From Dallia pectoralis (Eukaryota > Chordata > Actinopteri > Esociformes > Umbridae), in NCBI GenBank assembly GCA_029465975.1, contig CM055755.1, forward strand, positions 9,407,304 to 9,471,303: a stretch of DNA of 64,000 bases, written 5' to 3'. The notes beneath the pieces were generated by a model, which saw nothing but the letters and a program-made list of their open reading frames with translations, did not search any database and was not told the DNA's origin. A program made the position numbers and the translations under genes. Below, in pieces: positions 35,447 to 45,483 of this stretch. Position 1 is the first letter of the stretch, and the number at the start of each line of letters is the position of its first letter.

Positions 35447-36321
35447 CTATAGGCCGTTCCACTGTTTTAGAAATGTTACCCACAGCCTAAGTTCGTTGCA
35501 GCATGCTTGGGTTAGGGAAATGGGGTCCTCTAGCGAGTGGACGGAGGACGCGAGTGAGAGGAGATGCGATATAAAGGGGCGCCCCTGCGGGATGATGCGC
35601 ATCGCAAAGTTTAAATGGCCAAGCAGGGATAAGAGTTCGCGTTTCGAGAGAAACGATTTCTCGAGGAAAGTAGAGGAGATGAGAATTATTCGGTCGATTT
35701 TCTCCTTTGGTAGGGATGCTTGGAATTCCCTATAATCCAAATTAATCCCTAGGAACTCGATGGAAGTCGCAGGGCCCATGGTTTTCTCCTCTGCGAGGGG
35801 GATTCCAAGCTCGGAGAAAACATTTTGGACTGAGAGGAGGTGCGCGGCCGGGATGGCGTTGGGAGGCGAGATTATTAGAAAATCGTCTAGCAGGGGAATG
35901 AGGTGGGGGATGGCGTAGATCCAGCAGACTGCTTCTGATAGCATGTCGAATATTTTAGGGCTGCTTTTGCATCCGAACATTAGACGTACGCGAAATAGTA
36001 TTTATTGAGCCAGCGGACTCCAAAGAGATGCCATGAGTCAGGATGGATGGGCATGACTTTGAAAGCGGATGTAACGTCAACTTTGGCCAGCCAGGCACCC
36101 CGACTCGCGATTTTAATCAAGTCGATTGCCTGGTCAATGTCGTGGAATTTAAGCGAGAATTCGTCGAGAGGGATCAAGCTGTTTATACTTGGGAACGGGG
36201 AATTATGAGGGGCTGACAGGTCGATAATTAGACGTTTTTTACCTGTGAATTTTCTTGTGGCCACTCCGATGGGGCTGATGCGGAACAGGTCGAATGGGGG
36301 ATTGTTGAACGGACCGATCAT
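35447..36321 (-). pseudogene. Reverse transcriptase of the DIRS/Ngaro-like element
   Basis: Two frames, 35980-36321 and 35447-35980, join across a one-base frameshift at about 35980. The first carries GPFNNPPFDLFRISPIGVAT, KKRLIIDLSAPHN and AKVDVTSAFKVMPIHP with the first catalytic Asp. The second carries FGCKSSPKIFDMLSEA, LLDDFLII (in place of the usual YxDD box, as in this clade), SIEFLGINLD and LLSLLGHLNFAMRIIPQGRP. The protein would copy the element RNA into DNA. It is closely followed by RNase H. Confidence 0.88.
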
Positions 36322-36369
36322 GAAGCCTGACTCGACTTCTTTTTTGATCAGTTGGTCTACTACTTCGGG

Positions 36370-36990
36370 TTACATAAGGGCGGATAGCAGATTATTACAT
36401 ATGAGGTTTTGTGACAGCGGGCACTCTAAGCCTGGTTTGAAGCCATTTTTTAATCCTGATAGTAGGTAATCCGTAAATTCGGGGTCCGGGTGGAGGGCCA
36501 GTTCGAAATGCATGCGCGAAATATTTACGGGAGTCGTCAAGTAATTTTTTGATGTTTTATTTGCAGATTTGTAGACTGGACATACAAGGCGGGCGTGAGC
36601 GCCGCCCCAGAAGCTACAAATGTGCATGAAGCGGCAGCGTGCTCTGATGCATCTGCCCGCGTTGAAATTGACGCAGATCTGTCTGTCTTCAACGAAAGCG
36701 GAGGCCTGAGTTGCGCTGGTGGTTGCCGTACGCGGTACGTAGCTGGTAGACTTAGGCTTGCTCGAACTGGAGTGGGGAGGGGGGGAGGGGTTAACTTGTG
36801 GGCATGAGGCTGTGGGGTGCGCCGCGGACCAGCACACGGTGCAAGTGATATTCCTGCAGTCTAGGAACACCCTGTTGTGCAGAACTGGGTCGAGTGCGCC
36901 CCAGTAGGGGCACTGGTTCCACTGTGCGACGAGCACGGCGCTTTTCGCGGAAAAGAGCTTGTGGTAAGTGTAGAAGTGCCCCCCCCCCAT
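36370..36990 (-). pseudogene. CCCH zinc-finger gag/linker protein of the DIRS/Ngaro-like element
   Basis: A 206-codon frame. Its middle has a Cys/His cluster ICVNFNAGRCIRARCRFMHI continuing into CSFWGGAHARLVCP, a motif typical of the gag-pol junction of fish Ngaro/DIRS elements and presumably RNA-binding. The C-terminal part (HPDPEFTDYLLSGLKNGF) is the conserved segment just upstream of the polymerase. An in-frame stop at 36370 separates it from the reverse transcriptase frame, which otherwise continues, suggesting one ancestral fusion protein broken by a nonsense change. Confidence 0.8.
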
Positions 36991-37170
36991 ACGACAGCGC
37001 GAGTTCAGCTATGATCGCTTGATAATCGTTCAGTTCGCGCCGCCTTTGGGGGAAAACGGAACAGATTATTTCGGTGAACCGGGAAAAGGCAATTGAAAAC
37101 TCGGGGAAGGAGTGAACGCGGGATGAGTGGGTGGTTGTGTTCCTTAGGGTGACTGAGTACTCCCCGCAGT

Positions 37171-38314
37171 CTATCCGGCGTTCTGGTTCGGCTGCGGGAA
37201 GAAGAGAGAGCAGAGATGAGAGGTTTGCGTCCGCACCTGAGAGGATCTGGGCGCGGATGTGTTGGGAAACCGGCGGGGTTCCATGGCGACGGCGTTAGAC
37301 GGCACGGGCATCGGGGTGGCTGTGAAGATGGAGTATGGGGATTTGGATTGGGTGGAGGCGCAGGGGAGGGTGTACCCCGGGGCTTGGAACGTAGGCGGTG
37401 GGAACGTGTCTAGGGGACCTGCTGCGGCATGGGGAGGAAAGTTAGTCGGGGGGAAAGGAGGCTGGAAGGGAAAAGGGTGAGCTTGCGCTGCGAGCGGGGG
37501 CGGGCCCGCGCTTGTTTGAAGCTGCGGGGCTGCGGGCCACTGCTGGTGGGCGGGGTTAGCTGCGGTTGGCACCTGGTGGGTAGAGGGACTGGAGTCGAGG
37601 GTTAGCCTGTACAGCTGCTGGCTGCAAAAGCTGCGCGCTAGTGCCTGGGGCCAGAGCTCGGGGCTGCTGGAAAGGGAGAGGGTTATTGGGGGTGTAGAGT
37701 TGCGCTACTGAAGGGAAGCCGCTGGGCTTGTCCGGACGCGCCGCTGCGGCGGCGGAGGCATTTGCGGAACGCAGCGAGCGGTGTCCTGAGAGGGAGGACG
37801 ACGGAGTTGCCTGGGCCGGAATGCTTAGGGCCCTGCGGGTTTTGCCCTGCCTGCGGGCGGGTTTAGGAGGAGCTTGGAGGGAGACGTATAAGTCGTACAG
37901 CTCCGCCTTGTGCATTTTCCTAGAGACCTGCGTGTCTGAGTAGCCCAGCGCCTGTCTCAGCCTGGCTACGGTCCACTTCCCGATGGGAGGGATCGTCGGG
38001 ACGGTCGAGCGGTAGGAGGAGGCCGGGGAAAGAGGTGGTGGTCTTGCTGGGGGCGGCGAAGCCTGGTACCGGCGTCTGGGTGAACGCACGGCTGGTCGAG
38101 CCGGAGTGCGGCCGCGGGAAGAGGTCCTGGGTTCAGGAGTGGCGTCCGGCATGGCCGAACTGATCGGAGGACCCGCGACTTGCGGGGGGGGCATTCGTGG
38201 GAATGCTGACGCCTTCAATGGAGGAGGAGCTTGAATGAGACATGATATCCACGAGAGAGAATGCTGCGAGCTGTCAGCGGAGCGAGGTAAGACTGCTGAG
38301 TCTATATGTACCAT
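37171..38314 (-). pseudogene. Gag-like protein of the DIRS/Ngaro-like element
   Basis: Frames 37556-38314 (252 codons) and 37171-37572 (133 codons) overlap with a frameshift and are extremely Pro/Ala/Ser-rich. Within the first, PIGKWTVARLRQALGYSDTQ followed by VSRKMHKAELYDLYVSLQA looks like a SAP-type helix-extension-helix that could bind nucleic acid. The rest is low complexity (SPRRRYQASPPPARPPP). Position and composition fit the gag ORF of the element. No capsid fold can be claimed from sequence reading alone. Confidence 0.65.
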
Positions 38315-38396
38315 CTAGCTGTTAATTGCTGAGGGCTTCCACCTGTAATTAATTAGCTGGAAGTCCTCCTCCCGAACCTTGTTAGTAAACCTCATT

Positions 38397-39704
38397 TAGT
38401 GGCTCTTACGTGTATATACTTTCTTTCCAACATTTTGTTGTGTCAAACTTGAAATTAAAAAGGATTCAACTAGTTTTTTCTACCGATCCACACAAAAAAG
38501 TCAATCTGCATATGGTTCTGAATTGTTAACAAATGTAAACGAATTAATTGACTGCATAATTATTCACCCCTATTTGCTGTTGAATGAGTTGCTGTGCAAC
38601 AGACTGTCTTAAGAAGTCCCGTCATTCGTTGAATGGAGACCACATGTGTGCAATCAAGGTGTTGTACATGCTTTCAGGTTATTAAAACCTGTCTATAAGA
38701 AGTCCCACAGTCGGTTAGTACAATTCCTACCAAAAACCACAATATGAAGACGAAGAAACATTCAAAACACATCTGGAATTTGGTTATTCAAATGGGCAGT
38801 AACCAAATATAAAAACTCAGCAGTTTTGCAAATGGGGAATTTGCATCTTCTAAATGAAAAGTTTTTATGCAGTATGATCCTTTTGTCTGAAAGGTGGTAG
38901 TAACCGAGAAAGGCAGTAACGTTTGCAATTAGGATTTTATTAACATCAAAACTTTTACATCCACAACCTTTTAGAACCATACTCGTCATTGATTTTATAT
39001 GTAAACCACGGAAATTTAAAAAGGACAAAACGCTTGATACCTCACTCCTCCCTGTACATCCACACATGTCATTTAAGAAGCATCTTTGACTTACCAACGC
39101 CACCATAACATGGTTTCCTTGTCAGGGCCAGTCTCACCGCGTTGTCATTTATTTTTTATTTTGAAATTGTATAAAATAAAGACAGTGGGGAAAGTAAGAG
39201 TAGAGAGTGTGCTAGAACAGGGTTTCCCAACCACCGGTCAGACTGCGACCAGGCTGTTACATTCACCCAGTTGCCCACCTGATTGATAATCAATTGACTC
39301 AGCACAATCTAGTATATGAGCAAGTAGCAAATATATGACTCAGTTACACCCAAAAGACATTAATTGGATGGTGTGAACGCCAATCATGTCTTGGACTTTC
39401 TAACCTCTTCCCTACTTCCCAGACTGTTGTGCACAAATGCACTGAGGTGTCAAGGAAACTGTTTTTTTAAAGAACAGCGATAGAGAGCAGCTTCAAATAG
39501 CGAGCTTTAATGGATGTTTTTGATGTCAATATTGCAATAGCCATTTCAGCACATACAATAACTAAACATTCCATGAAAGGTTTGAGCTGAAGCGAAGTGG
39601 TTACGGTCAAATATCTGCAAACTCTGTTGTACTGTTCGTCTCCGTTCTTAAATGTATTTATTGTATTTATGTATTTATTGTTGCTGCTGGGGGTCCGAAC
39701 AAAT
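38397..39704. other. Gene-free stretch
   Basis: AT-rich, nothing recognised. The minus-strand frame 38762-39106 (114 codons) shows no known domain. Confidence 0.35.
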
Positions 39705-39775
39705 TCCTCGTCTCTGTAAACAGACTTGGCGAAAGAAACCTGATTCTGATTCAATAAAAGATGCTATTTTCTTTA
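39705..39775 (-). mobile_element. Short interspersed repeat, second copy in inverse orientation
   Basis: AAATTCCTCGTCTCTGTAAA, CAGACTTGGCGAAAGAAACC and TGATTCTGATTC are the reverse complement of the repeat at 15454-15530. Confidence 0.7.
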
Positions 39776-40747
39776 GCGAGCAGGCATCAGGGATATAAGA
39801 TTGCTTTGTCTGGTTAAGAAAGTCCTTTATAGGGCTGTGATAAAGTGCAGATAGAGTTGATGAATTTGAAGATATACTAATAAAAACGGTATTTTGTGGA
39901 CGCACTTACAGAGTTTCGGCCAGACAAATTAATTTCCGCGTTTTCTCCGGTCTTCGGTGAAAACGAAAGTTGCAAAACCCTATGCTAAAATTTCAGCGCT
40001 AGCTCACATGTTCCGGAAGGCAGCAGCCTTGACTGCCACATCGCTCCACATTATAGAAATATTGGTTAAAATCCGAGTCATCTTCGGCAGCAGCTTTCAC
40101 AAGGTCATTAGAAACCAAGGTAATAAGAAACGAAGAAATAAGAAATACAAGTGTCTCATGCACATATTTCATCGTGACAGAACACGGTATCACACGGTTG
40201 GTATTAGATGTCGTTACGACCCCCTGAAATAATTCACGTACTAAGATGAACAGATTCCTCCAAAAACAGTGATTTCATTTCTTGCGTTTCCTGTTTCAGT
40301 ATGCTGCCAATGTTAATAACGTAGTGATATGAACTGTCAAATGCATAGAGGAAGTCATTGACGAGAGTACAGTTGAAATGTGTAAGCTGCATCAGCACAC
40401 TGTCGTCCGCGTGTAAACAGCTTTATTGTGCTTTATGTACCAGTAAAGATGTTTCCGGACACCCCCTGTGGGGTTAAAATAGCACCCTGCTTTCGGAAGA
40501 CGACTGAAACAATTTAGATGGGGATTATCGCACCCACTTCCTGTATCAACTGAAATGAAAGAATTTGCTGATATACTTTATTTAATGTAGTGGTCTACTC
40601 AGTCTTTATTCCTTTATTAACTAAAGATTTAACCCATATTAACTGGGTAAATCATTTTGTTTTTGTGTCTAATCTCCTGTTGGAGACCATGAGCATAAAA
40701 CCAGGCACATTCAGACAATAAATATTATATAAAATTATACTAATATA
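39776..40747. other. Gene-free stretch
   Basis: Nothing recognised. Short open frames at 39957-40232 (plus) and 39999-40193 (minus) overlap and have no clear domain. Confidence 0.35.
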
Positions 40748-40915
40748 ATGGAGGAGTTGGTATCTCAGTGGTAGAGTGCATCCTCTGTATGTATGATGTC
40801 CAGGGTTTAATCCCAAGTTTCTCCCCGGGTCGCCGTTGCAAATGAGAAATGGTTGGTTCTCAATCGGCCTACCTGGTTAAATAAAGCTTAAATAAAAAAA
40901 ATTAAAAAAAATAAA
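40748..40915 (+). mobile_element. tRNA-derived SINE
   Basis: The head carries a polymerase III A box (GGTATCTCAGTGGTAGAGTG) and, 33 bases later, a B-box-like GGGTTTAATCCC. The body and tail end with TACCTGGTTAAATAAAGC then an A-rich tail (AAATAAAAAAAATT). The tail motif is common to teleost SINEs and presumably recruits a partner LINE. The B box has lost the usual GTTCGA, so it is likely transcriptionally weak. Confidence 0.8.
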
Positions 40916-40983
40916 TGTATCTTATATTGATTTTAAACCAATAGGTGTTTACCAAATTGTTATCCCAGCGTATGTACGCTATA

Positions 40984-42619
40984 CAGTCCCTGACAAAAGT
41001 CTTGTCGCTTGTGTACAAATTGACCTGAAATGCCGCTGAAATATATTTCTAATCAAGATGTTTTTACAAGAAATGGCTCATTTTAATCCCAACAGCTTTT
41101 GTAATAATGTTTCAGTGCAAAATGAAACTGTCAAAAAGTATTCTAATATTCACAGCTTGGTAAAGCCCATTGAGTCAATTTTTGCAAAGACATAAGTGTT
41201 GTCGCCTTGTCATATGAGCTTCACCTGTGACTAATAATAGATCAATTAGGTCTCAGGTGTGTAGAAAAACAACCCCAGTACACTAGACCTTCACATCAAC
41301 TGCAACTAGACCTCTGCAAACATGCCTAAGATTCACCCTGAGACTAAAGTTTTGATTATCAAGAGGCTGAAGACCAGATCCACTGCTGATGTGGCAGACA
41401 CCTTCAATGTGTCTCAGCGTCAAGTACAGAGGATAAAAAAACATCTGAAGACATTGGAAACGTTTTTGACAAGCCCAGGTCAGGCAGACCCCGCAAGACA
41501 ACTGCTCGAGAGGATCGTTTGTTGGCTCGAAAATCCAAGGCCAGCCCATTTTCCACTAGAGCAGAGCTCCACGAGACCTGGTCACCTGAAGTCCCTGTGT
41601 CAACCAGAACAGTTTGTCGGATTCTGTCTCGAAATGGCCTCCATGGTCGAATCAGTGCCCAGAAGCCAGCACTAAACAAAAGGCAATTGAAAAACCGTGT
41701 TGCATTTGCCAAGGCCCACAGCCTCCTAAAAGGATGGACGCTGGAAAAGTGGAAGAAGGTGGATTTTTCAGATTAATCTTCTGTTGAATTACACCACAGT
41801 CGCCGCAAATATTGCAGGACACCTACTGGAGCCCGCATGGATCCGAGATTCACCCAGAAAACAAGTTTGGTGGCGGGAAAAATCATGGTCTGGGGTTACT
41901 TCCAGTATGGGGGTGTGCAAGAGATCTGCAGGGTGGAAGGCAACATCAATAGTCTAAAATACCAAGAAATCTTAGCTACCTCTTATATTCCCAACCATAA
42001 AAGAGGCCAAATTCTGCAGCACGATGGTGCTCCATCGCATACTTCCATCTCCACATCAAAGTTCCTCAAGGCGAAGAAGATCAAGATGCTCCAGGATTGG
42101 CCAGCACAGTCACCAGACATGAACATCATTGAGCATATCTGGGGTAGGATGAAAGAGGAAGCATGGAAGACGAAACCAAAGAATATTGATGAATTCTGTG
42201 AGGCATGCAAGACTGCTTTCTTTGCTATTCCTGATGACTTCATCAATAAATTGTATGAATCCTTGCCAAACCGCATGGATGCAGTCCTTCAAGCTCATGG
42301 AAGTCATACAAGATATTCAATTTGGACCTCACAGCACCACTACTTAATTTGCTGACATATTTTTGTATTTGCAGTAAATGTGTTCAATTTCTGTATAGGC
42401 GACAAAACTTTTGTCTTGCCAAAATTTGACCTTTCTGTCTTGATTAAATGATACATCTTTTTTCAGTGAAACTAATTCATTTCTGTGCATTAAACATAAT
42501 TTGGGAAGGTTTTAGCTTTTCATATGAGCTATTTCTAACACCAATTGATTAAATAAAAGTCTGGTTATAGCAGGTGTTTCTAGAAAATAGATAAGCGACA
42601 AGACTTTTGTCAGGGACTG
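40984..42619 (+). mobile_element. Complete but inactive Tc1-like DNA transposon, 1636 bp
   Basis: Perfect 27-bp terminal inverted repeats (first bases CAGTCCCTGACAAAAGTCTT) lie at 40984 and 42619, flanked by a TA dinucleotide on each side (40982-40983 and 42620-42621), the signature of Tc1/mariner insertion. Inner repeats (GTGTTGTCGCC near 41199, GGCGACAAAAC near 42400) suggest an IR/DR arrangement of transposase sites. The only gene is a broken transposase. Confidence 0.95.
41322..42355 (+). pseudogene. Tc1-like transposase pseudogene (DD34E type)
   Basis: The N-terminal frame (from 41322) has the paired helix-turn-helix region: KIHPETKVLIIKRLKTRSTA then DVADTFNVSQRQVQRI. A frameshift around 41470-41520 moves reading to the frame containing RAELHETWSPEVPVSTRTV (second HTH) and LEKWKKVDFSD (first catalytic Asp). 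An in-frame TAA follows FSD at 41774, where the family normally has Glu. The last frame, 41837-42355, has MVWGYF, LQHDGAPSHTS (second Asp) and SPDMNIIEHIWGRMKEE (third acidic residue). One frameshift and one nonsense codon make it inactive, yet the catalytic residues persist. Confidence 0.93.
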
Positions 42620-43137
42620 TATATCACTAAATAGAAAATAATGTTTTTTTTTTCAATAATAGTGTGTTACCATTATTTAACCATCGCTTAACCGTTGTTA
42701 AGAGTTGTTAACTCCTGTGTGACAAAAACATAAGGAGAACAAATGTTTCGATAAATACACAGTCTTGTGCACGAATGCCATGAGTGTAATCATGTAAAAA
42801 AAAAAGTATTGTACCAATTGGTTCTTCCAGGGGAAATGCATATTGCTACAGCAGCTGTGAGGAGACAGGCCCCCTGAGGTGTACATAAGGAAATTATACA
42901 GAACTATTGAGAATACATACGCTTCATGTATGGCACTCGTTGAGTTGTGAGTATCACAGTCAGTTATCATCAGTCACCCCTTCTCCTTGTGCGTATCTCT
43001 CTCCGTTTAATCCACGCCGTTTCGATTATTCAACGAGGTTTACGTTCAAAGGGCGACGGTGTGTTCAGTTCGAAGGGATACAGAACTGGCCCTCCACGAC
43101 TGGAGAGATATCCCCCGGCACATTACAGAGGAGGGCA
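42620..43137. other. Flank downstream of the melatonin receptor
   Basis: Between the transposon and the receptor stop codon lies about 500 bases of AT-rich sequence, expected to contain the receptor 3' UTR. No strong AATAAA on the minus strand was singled out. Confidence 0.3.
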
Positions 43138-44775
43138 TCACAAGGTTTCTCCCTCAACATGTTCATTGTTGTTGAGTCCTGGTCCAGGAGAAGGTCTGCT
43201 CTTCAGGGCCTCTGTGCCTCCCCTGGAGGTCTCCTGAAGGAACAAGCGAGGCATCCACATGGACATGATGATCCGTTTGTACTCCCTACGGAAGTTCTGG
43301 TTGAGCAGGCCGTAGATGATGGCGTTAAGGCAACTGTTGAAGTACGCCATGAAGTAGCTGACCACGAACAGCCACTCGGGGATCCGCGGCGCCACCGCCT
43401 CCGGGTCGATGGCCACGGCGAGCCCGATGAAGTTCAGCGGCGCCCAGCAGATGGCGAAGAGCACGAAGACCACGAACATGGTGACGAAGTTGCGCATGTC
43501 ACTCGGCTTGACGCGGGGCCTCACCTCCGACTTCACCTTCCTCCTCACCTGGATGACCAGGATCCAGATCCTCAGGTAGCAGAAGGTTACCACGGCGATG
43601 GGTACAATGAAATGGATCACCACCACGGTGATGGTGTACGAGGTACTGACGGCCTGGGCGAACGTGCAGGAGTACACCCTGGGGTCGTACTGCAGGGAAC
43701 CCACGAAGAAGTTGGGTATGATGGCCAGTACCGTGAGAAGCCAGATGAAGGCCACCAGCAGGAGAGTGTTCCTGTAGCTGTAGAACTTGTCGTAGGAAAA
43801 GCTGTGGCAGATGTAGCAGTAGCGGTTGATGGCGATGCCCGTGATGTTGAAGATGGAGCCGATGACACTCAGACCCATCAGGAAACCGCTCACCTAGTGG
43901 GACATTGATACAGAGACAGGTGGTGAGTACAGATATGTATATAGAGCAAGAATAATAAGAGAGACAGCTGGTGAGTACAGATATGTATATATAGAGCATG
44001 AATAATAAGAGAGACAGCTGGTGAGTACAGATATGTATATATAGAGCATGAATAATAAGAGAGACAGGTGGTGAGTACAGATATGTATATAGAGCATGAA
44101 TAATAAGAGAGACAGATGGTGAGTACATATATGTATATATAGAGCATGAATAATAAGAGAGACAGGTGGTGAGTACAGATATGTATATAGAGCATGAATA
44201 ATAAGAGAGACAGGTGGTGAGTACAGATATGTATATAGAGCATGAATAATAAGAGAGAGAGATGGTGAGTACAGATATGTATATAGAGCATGAATAATAA
44301 GAGAGACAGGTGGTAAGTACAGATATGTATATATAGAGCATGAATAATAAGAGAGAGAGATGGTGAGTACAGATATGTATAGAGCATGAATAATAAGAGA
44401 GACAGCTGTTGAGTACAGATATGTATATAGAGCATGAATAATAAGAGAGACAGGTGGTGAGTACAGATATGTATATAGAGCATGAATAATAAGAGAGACA
44501 GGTGGTGAGTACAGATATGTATATAGAGCATGAATAATAAGAGAGAGAGATGGTGAGTACAGATACATATATAGAGCATGAATAATAAGGGAGACAGCTG
44601 GTGAGTACAGATATGAATAGAGCATGAATAATTAGAGAGACAGGCGGTTTAGTCACCATGCATTGTGTTTCCCCCAGCGACCAGCCGTCATGGAAGATGG
44701 CATACAGCACCAGTGGGTAGGGGTAGAAGGCCACCACGAGATCAGCAAACGCTAGGCTCACCACGAACACGTTCC
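43138..44775 (-). CDS. mtnr1b: Melatonin receptor type 1B-like, middle and last exons (partial)
   Basis: A class A G-protein-coupled receptor for melatonin; family members act at the plasma membrane, mainly through Gi. The middle exon 44657-44775 (119 bases) starts after an acceptor CCACCGTAG and encodes NVFVVSLAFADLVVAFYPYP (TM2) to the TQC segment before TM3. The last exon 43138-43893 starts after CCCACTAG with SGFLMGLSVIGS (TM3), the hallmark NRYCYICHS, TM4, TM5 (FCYLRIWILV), CWAPLNFIGLAVA (TM6) and NAIIYGLLNQNFRREYKRI (TM7), ending VEGETL. The junction keeps frame. KPSDMRNFVTMF and the SRGGTEALKSRPSP tail favour the 1B subtype over 1A; type 1C is the alternative. The entry to the middle exon matches the conserved first-cytoplasmic-loop intron; the 763-base intron inside the TM3 approach is additional to the two-exon mammalian gene. 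The first exon (N-terminus and TM1) was not found. Confidence 0.93.
43918..44640. repeat. Intronic 44-48-bp minisatellite in the melatonin receptor, about 15 copies
   Basis: Fifteen copies of a unit containing GGTGAGTACAGATATGTATA and GAGCATGAATAATAAGAGAG. Length differs between units by the number of TA pairs (TATATA or TATATATA). The array fills about 95 percent of the 763-base intron, starting within about 20 bases of the acceptor side and ending about 16 bases from the donor. On the gene strand the units are pyrimidine-rich (CTGTCTCTCTTATTATT). Frame-open reading through the array creates false 229- to 433-codon frames. Confidence 0.97.
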
Positions 44776-45483
44776 CTACGGTGGAGAGACACAACAACAC
44801 ATTTATTTATTGGAATTTCTTCAAGCTGAAGGGAGAGCGCTCAGTTTCAGGATACGGTTTGTATTTAAGCCGCCGTGAGAAAATGAAGAGCTCAGCAAAA
44901 AGCTTGGCACTTGATTCGGACAACTTTTTTCATCACGTCCCATCGTAAGATTACATAGAGCGTATATTGTAATAACGTTGCGTTAGCAAAAAATGGCATC
45001 CATGAGAGGGCATGCTTCTGCCAGCAAGCACAAAAAACTGGGCTCCATTTTTTTTATCAGAACAATAAAATCTCACATTAAACTGTGCTATGGTGATGAT
45101 TTGAAAGCGCAAGGAAAAGGCTCATTTTGGAAGACGAACACTGCAGCTGGGGCAGATCTAAACAGACGAAGTTGGTGGAAAAGGTGCAAAACATAGTGAA
45201 AAGCATGAAAAAAGCATAGTGAAAGCATAACTGTGGAGCGGTCACCTTGGAAATAGCCGTAGGTTTACATTCAATACCAAGACCTGTATGAGAGGGAATT
45301 TGATTAATGAATAATAACTACCGGGAGAAAACAACAATTTACATTTGATTGAACTAAGGTCATAGTTACTACAGTGACTCAATTAGAAGCATTGAGCTGG
45401 AAAAAATGTGTCAGCTGATTGATTCTATCAGTTATGTTATAAAATTCATTACCAGGAACAATATATCATGTATTATTAGACCA
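44776..45483. other. Gene-free stretch, presumably receptor intron 1
   Basis: It follows the middle exon on the gene strand's 5' side and so is probably intron. I searched by eye for the TM1 exon (motif RNKKLRN) here and further right without success. Confidence 0.4.

Larger units (their letters stand above)
33240..38396 (-). mobile_element. Tyrosine-recombinase retrotransposon (DIRS order, Ngaro-like), about 5.1 kb
   Basis: On the minus strand, reading from right to left, the order is a gag-like protein, a CCCH-type zinc-finger gag end, reverse transcriptase, RNase H, and a tyrosine recombinase. This replaces the integrase and LTR system of other retroelements and is diagnostic of DIRS-order elements. 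I see no methyltransferase domain, which favours Ngaro over DIRS1. The element is GC-rich against AT-rich flanks, which sets the approximate borders. The 3' (left) part carries direct repeats at 33476-33925 and a possible poly-A signal (AATAAA on the minus strand) near 33390. Several single-base frameshifts and one in-frame stop inactivate it, but every domain is still readable. I could not delimit split direct repeats at the 5' end. Confidence 0.85.

Noticed and set aside
39210..39285. GGGTTTCCCAACCACCGGTC block as a repeat end
   Set aside because: Resembles a widespread fish repeat fragment but is too short and diverged to assign.
40748..40915. Possible functional tRNA gene (A and B boxes)
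   Set aside because: No cloverleaf arms can be formed in the anticodon region, the B box is altered, and an A-rich retroposon tail follows: a SINE.
42907..43908. Plus-strand 333-codon frame across the melatonin receptor exon
   Set aside because: Antisense shadow of the GC-rich receptor exon; its His/Asp/Glu-rich content mirrors receptor codons.
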